From contig CALSFV010000204.1 of NCBI GenBank assembly GCA_943737045.1, positions 1,364,001-1,428,000 of the forward strand: DNA of 64,000 nt, written 5' to 3'. The notes beneath the pieces are model-generated. The model was not told the DNA's origin and did not search any database. It saw only the letters and a program-made list of their open reading frames with translations. Numbering within the stretch: the stretch's first letter is position 1; the number at the start of each line of letters is the position of its first letter. Both the position numbers and the translations under genes were made by a program. The DNA is from Parapristionchus giblindavisi. Its lineage: Eukaryota > Nematoda > Chromadorea > Rhabditida > Diplogasteridae. Below, piece by piece: positions 1-13,450 of this stretch.

Positions 1-115
1 GGTATTTCTCTCTCTGTTGTAGTATGTATTTCACATTGTGAGCTGTGAATTATGACGCTAGTTGATAACGAAAAAGTGAATCCTCAAATGTTCCTAAACC
101 TTCTTGTGATTCCAT
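1..115 (-). other. Distal 3' flank of NKCC copy A
   Basis: The reverse complement of this stretch matches about 47100-47210 downstream of NKCC copy C, with only scattered differences. It is therefore the outer end of a shared 3' flank of the cotransporter copies. No coding potential is seen. Confidence 0.6.
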
Positions 116-119
116 TTCG

Positions 120-1060
120 ATTTATTAAAATATTTATTTATTGTTTAATTGATCGATCGCTGGGGCCACTGTTGGTTACTGTAGATCTTACGGGAACGAG
201 AAAGTAATTCATAATGAACAGATTGCGAGCGCTTTTCCTTTGCAAAACACACTATAAAAAACTAAAAGAAACACTAGAATTACACAAAAAACATTAAAAG
301 AACACTACAATTGTGTGGGTAACCTTACTGGAGACCAGGGTTGTGCGGAAAATTTTGAGACCGGAAAAATTTTCCGGTTTTTCCGACCCCTTTCCGGTTG
401 ATTTTCCGGTCGGAAAATTTTCCGAAAAAATACCGGAAAACCGGAAAAAATTAAATGCTGTACAAACTAAAAAAATACATTTCAAAGAACAAATTTTGAA
501 GATTTTTTTAGTCATTTTTATCTGACCGGTCATAGTTCTAACCCCTAATGCACCAATAATGATGAGCAATCACTTATATAGCGTGGTTGTTCCTTATCGT
601 GAACATTCAACTTCTAGGATTCTAAGCCTTAAAATGTGGAAAAAAATTGTTATTGCCTTTCAGTTACTGTCATATCTCTTTCGATCGTTTCTATGCTCGC
701 CTTGATCGTTTCGAAAGAAATTGTTATATAAAACACAAGAAAATGCGTTTTGCAGAAAATTTTCCGGATTTTCCGATTTTTCCGGTATTTTAGACCAGAA
801 AAAAAGTTTTCCGAAATTTTTTCCGAAATATATTTTCCGCACAACCCTGCTGGAGACATTGTTCTCGATCTCCTGTCGTGTTCTCGTTTCCTCATGGCGG
901 TTTATCTATTTAAATATCTCGTTTGCCAATTCTACCTTCAACCACGTTTACATAATATAAATTCTTGCTTGCCAGTGCAGCAAATCATTCAAGAAATGCA
1001 ATTCCTGCGTTATTATTATCGATAAATCTATATCTAGGCCACATTCATTTTCTTTATTTA
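120..1060. repeat. Interspersed repeat R1, interrupted by a hAT-type MITE
   Basis: This repeat has a recognisable core: a GTTACTGTAGATCTTAC segment, runs of AACACTA and AGAACAC, and a stretch near 'aaatcattcaagaaatgc'. The same family recurs at about 14640-15188, 23467-24016, 34870-35192 and 36115-36150. It carries no long open frame and I do not recognise it as a named family. The copy here is split by the element at 336-849. Confidence 0.6.
336..849. mobile_element. Non-autonomous hAT-type element, 514 bp
   Basis: The ends are CAGGGTTGTGCGGAAAA and its inverted counterpart TTTTCCGCACAACCCTG. The element is flanked on both sides by the 8-bp target duplication CTGGAGAC (328-335 and 850-857). 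CAGGG ends with 8-bp duplications are typical of the hAT superfamily. The subterminal regions are filled with TTTTCCGG-type repeats, as expected of transposase binding arrays. No transposase is encoded. Confidence 0.85.
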
Positions 1061-1064
1061 TTCT

Positions 1065-1200
1065 TTAAAGGTGGACTCCCGCGAATATTTTCGTGAACAA
1101 ACTGTGCAGACAGAATCATAGCAAAAGTTATTCTACATACCGTACACTATTTATTTTATGATGATTCAGCTTATTGATCGCTAGAAACATGAATGAACCA
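1065..1200. repeat. Copy of an AGGTGGACTCCCGCG inverted-repeat family
   Basis: The segment begins near AAAGGTGGACTCCCGCGAAT and resembles one half of the hairpin element at 61374-61602. Related pieces occur near the palindrome loop at about 18530 and 19000. No coding potential. Confidence 0.45.
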
Positions 1201-1204
1201 TCAG

Positions 1205-1345
1205 GCCCCGTGCAGGGAAAGGCGCGCTTTTTGAAAATAGGAAAGTTCGGCAATAGGATTCGAACCCGCGACCATGCGCTATCTAGTCGGAAGTTTTACC
1301 ACTACGCTAAAGGAACGATAAGTAGTCTCACTATCTTCTTGCATA
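1205..1345 (-). repeat. tRNA-derived SINE-like element
   Basis: On the minus strand there is an A-box-like TAGCGTAGTGG followed by a good B box, GGTTCGAATCC. The stems around them do not pair as in a functional tRNA. The segment AGGGAAAGGCGCG at the other end recurs at 55043, next to a second tRNA-like unit. This suggests a small SINE family with a tRNA head rather than a tRNA gene. Confidence 0.5.
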
Positions 1346-1399
1346 TCACTACACCCTTGCATAAGCGAGATGTAGGAAATTTGCATGATCATTCGCGTC

Positions 1400-1549
1400 T
1401 CCACCTTTAACGTCATTTTTCCATCTCACTCAATGTATGTAAATCAACCCCCTCAATACGATTGATAAAACAAGTTTCATCCAAATCGGTGAGATAACAT
1501 TTAAAACTGCCGGTTGGCTTCCTTCATTCTTACAGGAGATCCGTGATAA
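1400..1549 (-). mobile_element. Partial copy of the zinc-finger foldback element
   Basis: The end CTTACAGGAGATCCGTGA and about 110 bp inside it match the terminal repeat of the complete element at 44766-46969. It sits in the A flank beside a TA dinucleotide. The other end has been replaced by repeat R1. Confidence 0.6.
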
Positions 1550-2436
1550 ATGGATTGTCTGCCGTGGAACTTACTAGAGTTTACCATTTTAACTGAGCTA
1601 GATCCTGCTGTGTCCTTCTTTTTTTTGCGAGATTGTCAATACAACAAGAACTTTAGAGATCTGGCGATTGCATTCTTTATTCAAATCGATCAAAAATAAC
1701 AAATAGAACGATTCCTACTTTTGTCTACTATTGGACTATTTCCCTTTTGTTGCCTACTACAGTACCTCTTCATATAATTACTGTAACTGAGATAGAGAGA
1801 GAAATTGACTGAAACTTAATTGAAGCAAATTGAAAATAATTTGGTAAAACAGCGAGAGATGAGAAACATAAAGGGCGAGAGATAAAGAGAAGAATAGAGA
1901 TAAAAAGGGGGGATTAATGAAAAAAATGAAGCTCGACATTATGCATGACCGGAAGATTGTTAAAGATACACTCAGGATAGCTAACGATTGTTCTTGCTGA
2001 AGATCTCAGAAGATCAAAGATCATAAAAGGGGTGGGGCTTTAAAAAAACGGTACTAACGAAAATAAACAACAGCATTCTACAACAAAAGGGTCAAACGGG
2101 GCGAATTACTGTACTACATTACGGTATACTTTACCCTAACGTAGGATGTTAGTACTACAAGTGAGAAAAGAGATATGTGCGTGGGGCAGTAACTGGAAAG
2201 AAAATCAATATTACAGAGTATACGGTAGCCGATGATTGGATAGAAGGAGACCGTCATGATATGTTCGCGTTAGGACACATGATGGGGAGAATTACGGTAC
2301 TACATTGCGGTGATATCGATTGAATGCATGCTAGTCTAACGGAAGGAATACTGATACAGTACACATAACTGATTGTGTGAAGGAGGTATCATAGGATCCA
2401 GGCTAACCAAACCCGTCTGGGGTTCGCCGCGGCCGT
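1550..2436 (-). other. Proximal 3' flank of NKCC copy A
   Basis: The region is non-coding and matches the reverse complement of 44031-44763 and 46970-47100 downstream of copy C. Shared landmarks include the stretch with CAACAAAAGGGAAATAGTCC and the string of TACCGTA motifs. It shows that the duplicated unit extended well past the stop codon. Confidence 0.65.
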
Positions 2437-4649
2437 TTATGAGTAGAATGTGGGCACGGAGGTCTGGTTGCCACGAACAAGAAGAGTGGGAGGAAGACCA
2501 CGAGTCATCATATCCAACCAACTGAGATAGAGCGAAGACGAAACTAGACCCTTGCGGGGCACGGGCAGAGTACTGTAATGAGATCAAAGATTAGAGATCA
2601 AACTACAAAGATCAAAGATCACTTACACTACAACTAGATCAGCGTCGGCCGAATTCTCCTTGAGCAGCTCGCCTATGCGCAGTTGCCTGTACGACTTCTC
2701 GCGTTGAGCGCTCAATTCGGCTGCAAAGATCATAGATCAAACTACACAGATCAAAGATCAAACTACAGAGATCAAAGTACACATGACTAACAATCAGTGA
2801 TGAGTCCGGACGAGTCATCATCGTCCTCTCCTCGATAGGGAGCGATCAACTCATGGAAGGCGTCCAATCTGACAAATATTTTTTGATTATCGATTGATAT
2901 TATTGATTGATTAATATTAAATTTCAAAGTATCAGCATAAGATCAACTGCGAAACACTTTACACACAACAGCAAACATCCCGAGATATGATTTTGCTTAA
3001 AGACTAAAATCGATAAATCAATAAATCAATAATACTAACGTTCGCTGACTCGGCTGGCTTGCGTCCCACGTCAGATATGACGGTCACATCGGAGTAGTCA
3101 ATACTGTAATCAGGGAGATATCTCTTCACCATGTAAAAATCAATAAATGTCTTGGCTGGCCAAAGAGTAACAAAAGCTTGCCCAAAAACTGGCCAGACAG
3201 AAAAAAAAAACAAAGATAAAAAACCAAAGTTTCCTCTCACCTCGAGATAGCTCTTGGGTATAGTCAGTAGATGGGGAATGAGTAATGTGAGACCTCCGTC
3301 GTCGTACAGCCACCACACATCGATTACGCCCTGATATATGGAAGTTCAAAGATCAAACTACATTATTCATCGATAGTCTAAGGTCAAACTACAGTAGTTA
3401 CAGCAATGATCTGTAGTTATAGCATTGCTTAATCAACAGTAATAAAAGATCAAAGACCAAACTACGGTACTCTGCTCACCTTTTCACTTTGCGTTGGAAC
3501 TTGGATATAGAGTTGAGAAGCGCCTTCTGCTCTTGAGTGGGACGGCGAGAACTGGAAAAGGAAATTATTTATTGATTGTTTTATTGATTAGTGCAATCTG
3601 ATAATACATGCTGACATAACGACGAATACGACAAAGATATGACGATACAGTAGTTTATCGATATATTGTTCAATCGATAAATTGATCAATAATCGATAAC
3701 ACAACATTGGTTAGTTAGAGCATGCAATCTTGCCTTGTATAATACTTTCACAGAACCACCTCGAAATAATAGTTAGACCTTTCTCTCGACCACAAACCAC
3801 AAACTACAACGAGACCAAACTACAAAACCAATCAATCAATAAACACTATCGTGACATGCACTCTCACTCATTCTCGTCGGTCTTCTGCTTCTTCTGCTTG
3901 CGCTTCCTGAGACGATCGGTTAGATTACTGTATGACTAGTCTACGGTAGTCATACTAATCGATAATCGATCGATTGACACCAAACTGTTTTAACTACTGG
4001 TTGTTGATAAATGACAACCAAAAGTGTAAATTATAAATATACGGTAGTTCCGGCGTGACATATAGCTAACTACAATAAATATCGATTGAAACTACTAAGA
4101 GAACTGTAACTACTAATCAATACTCCTTGATTCAATCAATATTCCTCCCCTGATCTACCGTATACCTTCTTCGTCGAGACATCGAGAACGTGTTCCCGCG
4201 GCGCATACTACGACCTCGCTCCATCGCTGACTCCTTATTATCCTGATGATATTATCGATTACCTACCGAAACCAGTGCAAGGCTACCGTAACCCAAGAAA
4301 GGGGCGTGGCCAATCAATCAATATTCCTACAGTACCTTAGCGGGTTCCTCTTCCTCAACCTCCTCCTCCTCTTCCTCTTCCTCTTCTTCATCTTCTCCTT
4401 CATCATCATCATTTTCATCATTGGACAATTCGAATTCGAAGGGGAACGTGTCCGCGAACGAAGTTGATGCTGAAATCAAGTAGATCAATTAATAAATCAA
4501 TAGTATTGATTAGCTAATCAACACTACAAAAGTGACGGTAAAATACTTATAAAGATAATAGTGTGGTGAGAGCGTGCTTCACCGAAAGATAGGCGAAAAG
4601 TACGATCGCAATACATTATAAATAAATATATAAATAAAAAAATAAATAA

Positions 4650-4841
<192 letters not shown>

Positions 4842-5639
4842 GCAGGGCAATCTAATGAGACATCGTGCCAATGCACTCACACTTCTTCATGGTCTCCGAT
4901 TCATCCAACAACATTCGGCATGCTGAATCGATTGGATAGTCTACTGGTATGCTACTGGTATGCTACAAGTACGCTACTTGCAACGAGCATCGACTAATAC
5001 TAACTAGCTAATCAACGATCAAGGATACTATAAATATACATAAACCAAACTTTAAATCGATTAAAACACGCAGGCAGCTAGACTACTAACACTATAGCCC
5101 TACATCTAAAAGAAGAGTTTAAAGATCAAGGTTCAAAGATCAAATATCAAACTACAAACTACACGGCACAAATATCTACATGCACATAGCCTACCGGCAA
5201 TGCAGTCCCCACTCGTATTCACGAACGACTCGAGCATGCGCGATGATGCGCTGCGAGCTGTAGACACAGAGTTCAAAGTACAAAGTCCAAAGAACACAGA
5301 TCAAAGTTCAAAGATTACAAAGAACTATGAGATGTGGTATAGAATTGCACTATATCCAGGTATGACTCAAAACTAATGAGAAGCGCTGATTTTGTTAAAG
5401 ACACGCTCCGAGCCAATATGAAACTCTGCACTCTGGCAACGCTAGCTCGTAGATAAAGAAATCGAGAGATCATTGCCAGATCGGAGAGTTTCAAATTATC
5501 TCGGGATGTGCCTTTAAATGCAGAGAGTTAGTGAATGAAATACGGTAGGATAAACTTTGGTCAGCAAAAATAAATCTAATTTGAATAATAAAATAAGTAT
5601 AAATGAACAACAAAAAAATAATATCAATAATAATAGTAA

Positions 5640-8600
5640 TTACCACTAGCAGCATCAAGTGTCTCCTTCATTTCCTTGCTTCCCTCTGTCCCTTCTTCTT
5701 CCTTCTCAATTAATACTCGCTTCTCATCAAGATGATCCTTGGCGTGTTCTCCACCGATTAGGCTACTGTAACACAATCAATTATCGATTGAAATTCTAAA
5801 GATTAAAGATCTAAGACTTTTACTCACTTCGATACAGTCCGCACTTCTGGAAGCTGCAACTTTTACTCACTTCGATACAGTCCGCACTTCTGGAAGCTTG
5901 GAGGCTTCACGCATATTGTATCTAAAATAGGCATATTCAATTCATTGGAGAAAATTGAAAACAAGAAGAATCATACAACAAAAATTGTTTGAATGATGGC
6001 GCAATGGTGAGACAGCGATTCAACGGGCATTCTTCATAGCTCACTCCACACGTCTTCTTCTTTACCTATCTCTTTAAACGGCTCCCTATCATCCGATCTA
6101 TCATCCGTACGATTCTCATACGCATTACCGTGACTCGCATGCTTTATAAAGATCAAAGATCACTCACTTCCATGTCTACCTCTCCCCACTCTCTCCCCTT
6201 TTCCTCTTCAAACCGATTTCTCTTCTTCGCAACTCTTCCAAATTTGACCTACAATAATCACAATCGTGACCCCTCGATGCTCTACCATACTACTACCGTA
6301 CTTCTTCATGGCATCCGAGTAATCGAGACCGGCCATCTCATTCCTCAGAACCGCCACGCCCATCCCATTCTCGAAGGCATCCCTGTAATGGAAAAAAACT
6401 ATTGTATATATCTGGATGGGATACATCAGTTAAATAGTTAAGTTTTTTTTTGAAATATGTCCGTCGCCAAGGCGAATCGATGAGATTGGCGGATAAGTAA
6501 GGGATACTACTGTAACAGTCAACGTTAACCAGCGTGCATATGGTAAATCATAATGGAGAAATATTTAAGTCAAATCCTCAGGAATCCTATCACTCTCACT
6601 ATCTTCCATCGGACTATCTCTCAAGGATGAAACGCGCATTCAAATGGCGAAGATTCTAATTTGGCGCGCAATTACAATGAAGTCTTGAGGCGTCTGTTGC
6701 CCCATTAAAGCTCAACAATAACATAATAATCATACTGCAAACCACTGTACCTAAGATAAATCATAATGGATAACTATTTAAATAATTCCGTCAAGCATGA
6801 TTTCTCTTATCACTCTCACTATCTTTCATCAGGATATGTCTCAAGAACGAAACGCGCATTCAACTGGAAAAATTTCAAATCATAGGTGGGTGCGTTCAGA
6901 CGACTTTTTTGCGCTCAGCATTGCCTTCCCATCGAGGGCCTTGCGCATAACCTTGCCTCGCAAAAATTTGAAAATTTCCAGTCGAATCTACAAGAAAAAA
7001 TCTGGGCATAGCCATGCGCACAGCCTTTCCCTCAGCGTGCCTACCTATTGAATATCAAATATTGCACGCAGGTACCAGCCAATATGAAACTCTCCGCTCT
7101 GGCAACGCTCTCTCGCAGGAACAAAGCAAGTTAGCATTGTCAGAGCGCAGAGTTTCAAAATAGCTCAGGATGTTCCTTCAAGTGAGAGTGTTAGTGGATG
7201 AAATACGGTAGGAGAAACTTTCGTCAACAATAGTACATCTAATTTGCATAATAGAATAATTATCAATGAACAATAAAAATAATAATAATATCAATAATAG
7301 CAATAATTACCACTAGCAGCATCAAGAGTCTCCTTCATTTCCTTGCTTCCCTCTGTCCCTTCTTCTTCCTTCTCAATTAATACTCGCTTCTCATCAAGAT
7401 GATCCTTGGCGTGTTCTCCACCGATTAGGCTACTGTAACACAATCAATTATCGATTGAAATTCTAAAGATTAAAGATCTAAGACTTTTACTCACTTCGAT
7501 ACAGTCCGCACTTCTGGAAGCTGCAACTTTTACTCACTTCGATACAGTCCGCACTTCTGGAAGCTTGGAGGCTTCACGCATATTGTATCTAAAATAGGCA
7601 TATTCAATTCATTGGAGAAAATTGAAAACAAGAAGAATCATACAACAAAAATTGTTTGAATGATGGCGCAATGGTGAGACAGCGATTCAACGGGCATTCT
7701 TCATAGCTCACTCCACACGTCTTCTTCTTTACCTATCTCTTTAAACGGCTCCCTATCATCCGATCTATCATCCGTACGATTCTCATACGCATTACCGTGA
7801 CTCGCATGCTTTATAAAGATCAAAGATCACTCACTTCCATGTCTACCTCTCCCCACTCTCTCCCCTTTTCCTCTTCAAACCGATTTCTCTTCTTCGCAAC
7901 TCTTCCAAATTTGACCTACAATAATCACAATCGTGACCCCTCGATGCTCTACCATACTACTACCGTACTTCTTCATGGCATCCGAGTAATCGAGACCGGC
8001 CATCTCATTCCTCAGAACCGCCACGCCCATCCCATTCTCGAAGGCATCCCTGTAATGGAAAAAAACTATTGTATATATCTGGATGGGATACATCAGTTAA
8101 ATAGTTAAGTTTTTTTTTGAAATATGTCCGTCGCCAAGGCGAATCGATGAGATTGGCGGATAAGTAAGGGATACTACTGTAACAGTCAACGTTAACCAGC
8201 GTGCATATGGTAAATCATAATGGAGAAATATTTAAGTCAAATCCTCAGGAATCCTATCACTCTCACTATCTTCCATCGGACTATCTCTCAAGGATGAAAC
8301 GCGCATTCAAATGGCGAAGATTCTAATTTGGCGCGCAATTACAATGAAGTCTTGAGGCGTCTGTTGCCCCATTAAAGCTCAACAATAACATAATAATCAT
8401 ACTGCAAACCACTGTACCTAAGATAAATCATAATGGATAACTATTTAAATAATTCCGTCAAGCATGATTTCTCTTATCACTCTCACTATCTTTCATCAGG
8501 ATATGTCTCAAGAACGAAACGCGCATTCAACTGGAAAAATTTCAAATCATAGGTGGGTGCGTTCAGACGACTTTTTTGCGCTCAGCATTGCCTTCCCATC

Positions 8601-8980
8601 GAGGGCCTTGCGCATAACCTTGCCTCGCAAAAATTTGAAAATTTCCAGTCGAATCTACAAGAAAAAATCTGGGCATAGCCATGCGCACAGCCTTTCCCTC
8701 AGCGTGCCTACCTATTGAATATCAAATATTGCACGCAGGTACCAGCCAATATGAAACTCTCCGCTCTGGCAACGCTCTCTCGCAGGAACAAAGCAAGTTA
8801 GCATTGTCAGAGCGCAGAGTTTCAAAATAGCTCAGGATGTTCCTTCAAGTGAGAGTGTTAGTGGATGAAATACGGTAGGAGAAACTTTCGTCAACAATAG
8901 TAAATCTAATTTGCATAATAGAATAATTATCAATGAACAATACAAATAATAATAATATCAATAATAGCAATAATTACCAC
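5640..8980 (-). repeat. Recent 1667-bp tandem duplication inside copy A
   Basis: 5640-7306 and 7307-8973 are nearly identical at a constant offset of 1667 bp. They include the pseudogene exons encoding GMGVAVLRNEMAGLDYSDAM and the exon with HLDEKR. Copies B and C have a single unit. The flanking third partial unit (8974 on) is more diverged, so the event is younger than the A/B inverted duplication. Confidence 0.9.
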
Positions 8981-9916
8981 TAGCAGCATCAAGAGTCTCC
9001 TTCATTTCCTTGCTTCCCTCCGTCCCTTTTTCTTCTTTTTCAATCAATACTCGCTTCTCATCAAGATGATCCTTGGAGTGTTCTCCACCGATTAGGCTAC
9101 TGTAACACAATCAATTATCGATTGAAATTCTAAAGATCAAAGATCAAAGACCACCACTCACTTCGATACAGCCCGCACTTCTGGAAGTTGCAGCTTGGAG
9201 GCTTCACGCATATTGTACCTGATATAGGCATATTCAATTCATTGGAGAAAAGAAAAGACACGAAGAATCGGACAAAAAAAGGGTTTGTATGATGGCGCAA
9301 CAGTGAGACAGCGATTCAACTGCACTCGTCATAAATAACTCCACACTTCTAACTCTTCTCTCTACATACTTCCCTGTACTATCTCACTTTACCATAATCC
9401 TTCCATCACCTCTACAATTATCATAGTCGAACGCACTACCGTGACCACCCCCTTCCTGGAGGCTCTTTGATTTATAAAGATCAAAGATCACTCAATTCCG
9501 CGTCTCCCACATAAATCCTCCACTTGACCAGCAATCACAATCGTGACCCCCTCGATGCTCTACCATACTACCGTACTTCTTCATGGCGTCGGAGTAATCG
9601 AGACCGGCCATCTCATTCCGCAGAACCGCCACGCCCATTCCATTCTCGAAGGCATCCCTGCAATTGGAAGATCTATTGCATCTGGATGTGAGACATCGGG
9701 TAGTTAAGTTTTTTTTTTGAAATATGTCCGTCGCCAAGGCGAATCTGTGAGAAATGGCGGTTTTGATGGAGATTTCTACTGTAAGCGTTAACCACTGTGC
9801 CTATGATAAATCATAATGGATAAATATTTAAATAATTCTGCCGGACACGATATTTCTTATCACTCGCGCTATCTTCCGTCGGGCCATGTCTCAAGGATGA
9901 AACGCGCATTCAACTG

Positions 9917-10057
9917 TGGCCGTATGCAAGAACCGTTTTCCGGGAGAATGTGACGTCATTAGCGTAGGCGGAGGCGTTTTCCAAAAATCCTGCGACTACG
10001 CTAATGACGTCACATTTTCCCGGAAAACGGTTTTCCCGTTGTTCTTGCATACGGCCA
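9917..10057. mobile_element. 141-bp hairpin MITE with two TGACGTCA sites
   Basis: The ends are TGGCCGTATGCAAGAAC and its inverted copy, flanked by a CTG duplication at 9914-9916 and 10058-10060. A second copy of exactly the same length lies at 54463-54603. Each arm contains the palindrome TGACGTCA, the consensus cAMP-response element. It is absent from the mirror site in copy B, so it arrived after the inverted duplication. Confidence 0.85.
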
Positions 10058-11804
10058 CTGGCGAAAATTCAAATTTGGCGCACAGTGAAAGATAAAGTCT
10101 TGATGCGTCAGTTACACCATTAAAATACCCAAATTAATACACGACAATCATACTCCAACAAAAGGTCAATAAATCAGTAAATCAATAAATCAATAACAGC
10201 GCATCTTCTGCTCCGTTGGTCCACCCTCGCACCAGATGGACTTGAAACCAATGATGACGATCTGGAAAAGAATAATAAATAATAATAATATTAGATAAAA
10301 CGAAGCCCCCACATCACACAGGATTTTTTTCAGCATATTTTTTCTATTAAATAATCCATTTTCAAAAGCAACGATACCGTAATCTACCTACCGTACCCAT
10401 CCCAGAGCACCCCTACCGCACCATCTACAGTATATCATCTACAATACCGTACCTGGAGCAGTGCTTGGACACCAGAGCGCATGCTAGAATTGGCGACGGA
10501 CGCATAGAACGACTTGATCTTCCGCTTCTGCAGAAACTCATTCAGTTGACCATCGAGCTTGCGGCACACCGAGTACACACGGTCACATGGAGCATACTGT
10601 AACAATGAGGGGATACTGTAGATGAGGGATCGATCATTGGATTGATTTTATGGACTCTGATTATATTGAAAGGAAATTATTGGTCCATTATTGAAAAATG
10701 AAGTAAAAGTCTCAGCACCATCGCTCAATCAAAAACCACCGTATACTAGCACGATCAATGAATATCGATCGACCTACCGTAACTACTGTAATCTAGAGCT
10801 TTCGGACCAGGACCACGTATCCACAGATCATCAGCGACGATCCTTTGGTGATATTGTAGACAAAGTCCACGAGCGAAAGGCGGGCGGCCGGATTGCCCGT
10901 GAGAACGAGCAATTGGGGACGGTAGTTCTTCACCTGAATCAGATATCAAAGATCAAATATTCAATAATTCAAATTTGCTAAATTATTATTAAGATAGTCT
11001 AATAGTTTTATGAAAGCCTAGAGAAACGAAAAAAAAAAGATCAGAGATCAAATGATATCATACGTGCTCCTCCGTGTTCCACAGCTTGATCATGCTCGCG
11101 ATCGCGTTCTTGTACGTGTGCGCCTGCGTCGAGCTACCCCAGTTGACATCTGTAAAATTTTCTCCATTTTTGGTGCTTTCTAACAAATTTCCTTAAAAAA
11201 ACAATCGATTGTTAAACAAATCAATCAAAGTACACTTGCGAAATGCAAAGGTCAACAGCGGCTTATCCCTGCACATATGTGAGCTTCGCGTCGACCAGTC
11301 GTTACCAATATATTTATTTATTTATTCTTTATATTTACCTGCCTGCGCATCTACCAGAAATATAAGAACTCACCAGGTTATCGATGCAAAATGAAGAGGA
11401 AGATCATAGCGAAGAACAGGAAGGTGACTAGGGCGGTCTCCCATGAGATGATAAACATGACCCAGATACAGAGGAGGGCACCCGCCAGTGACACCCACAT
11501 GTTGTAGTATTTGAAGGAGGGACGGAAACCTGCAAATTATTGATAAATATATCAATAAATCAATCAAATCGATCAATAAATCAATAAATACCCGGTATTC
11601 GGCGAAACTGTTATCGAAGCATGCATAGTTGATGAGGGCGTATGAGGCGAGGAAGAAGTTGGAGATAATGGGAACGATCGCGTTAAGATCACCTGTAATG
11701 CAAAAAAGGATAAAAAACACAAGACACATAAACATATCTTTCATCACTCGAAGTTCCGCCCATTTTATTTAAAATATTCTTTCACCATTCAAAGACACGC
11801 CCAT

Positions 11805-12326
11805 CAGGGTTGGGCGGAAAATTTTTCAGTTACCGATTTTTTACCGGTTTTACCGGTCTCTGGCCGTAAAAAAGACCGGTTTCTCAACGGTAATTTCCGA
11901 AATTTACACTAGATATTCTGTGTATTTTTTTGGTAGTATTTTGTTCTAAATCTCGAGAAATTGACCGTATCCAAAAGCGATTTTATGTCTCAAGAGACAG
12001 TTTCTCTTTCTAGAAATAATTTTTGCCTAATACATATAATAACACAACAAAAGAAATATAAATATTTTTTGATATAACTACTGTCAAAGTAAGAATAAAT
12101 TAGCAGTTGGCCGTTCCTATTTATTATTTGATGCGATATTGCAGTTCTGATGGAATGAATAAACATAAAAGCTAACTTCACAGAAAACGTTTGCAATTAT
12201 TTAGCGGTTTTACCAGCTTTTAAGAGTTTTACCGTTTTTACCGTTTTACCGATTTTTACCGGTTCTTTTGACCGGTAAATTACCGTTACCGAATTTTTCA
12301 CCGGCAACCTTTTCCGCCCAACCCTG
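11805..12326. mobile_element. Non-autonomous hAT-type element, 522 bp (A arm)
   Basis: The ends are CAGGGTTGGGCGGAAAA/TTTTCCGCCCAACCCTG, flanked by the 8-bp duplication ACGCCCAT (11797-11804, 12327-12334). Subterminal arrays of TTACCGG-type repeats differ in sequence from those of the element at 336-849. The orthologous insertion in copy B is at 26328-26861, so it predates the inverted duplication. It lies in an NKCC intron. Confidence 0.9.
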
Positions 12327-13450
12327 ACGCCCATCTTTTTTTGAAATTTAACTCTCATCATTCTAAGCCACGACCATTTTAATTCGCTTAACAGATATGG
12401 GTACGCATAATGTTTTTACACTGCTCTACAGTCCAATCTTTTCAACGATTATTAAAGATCAAAGATCAAAGATCAGCCACAACTCACCAATCAACACCAT
12501 GACAAGGGCGATACCACCCGCGAGGAGATAGGCGCGTCGCGGTTCCTCGTTCTTACCGTATCCCTTGGAGAAGTAATCGATGACAGGAAATAGACGGTCC
12601 TTGCACATTGATTATTAAAGATCGATTGAGGTAATCAATAAATCAATAGGCAAATCTAAACACAGGGACTAAATTGTAGCTACGGTAGATACTGCTTTAT
12701 TACATGTACTCGAATATATCTACCGTAACCATCATCAATCAATAAATCTACAGTAATCCTGGCGAGGTACTGTATTCACATATATCTACCGTAACCATCA
12801 TCAATCAATAAATCTACAGTAATCCTGGTGAGGTCTTACCTGGAATACTTTCGGCGCCGATACCAGAGAGGCGAGGGCCGAGGACAACGTGGCAGCAAAG
12901 ATGCCAGCGATGATCAGCGGTCCCCACAGTGAGCCCATCTCCATGATCTACGCAAAGATGAAAGATCAAAGCTACCGTAACCGAAAGAGCGATACCGGGA
13001 AGTAGTTGACCAATCCATACGCGCACGCTCGCTTCTCTTCCCAGAATTCCAAGCATGGAGGCGGCTCGAATATGCCCGTGATGTTGTCGAAGCTAAAACA
13101 TAGATAGTCAGACAAATAAAGATCAAAGATCAAAAGGGGCGGGACTTACATGGGTGCAGCCAATCCATCCGAGTACCGTACATTCGTGGCTCCAGTTGCG
13201 ATCACTACAAGGATGTAGATGATGGTTGTGACGACAATCGCGAGAAGTGTACCGATGGGGATGGCACGCTGAATTATTGATTTATTGATTAATCGATAAT
13301 ACGAATTATTTATTTATTAATTAATCGATAATACGAATTATTGATTTATTGATTGGTCGATAATATGAATTATTGATTTATTGATTGGTCGATAATACGA
13401 ATTGATTTTATTGAATGATTCTTTCTACTGACAATGAGACCACAATTCTA

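Noticed and set aside
1237..1306. Functional tRNA gene
   Set aside because: Good A and B boxes, but the acceptor and anticodon stems do not pair.
6130..8108. Two identical 103-residue plus-strand frames
   Set aside because: They are antisense to decayed NKCC exons and recur only because of the 1667-bp tandem duplication.
13261..13400. CRISPR-like regular repeat (ATTGATTTATTGATT units)
   Set aside because: A degenerate tandem word with no unique spacers, in a eukaryotic intron.
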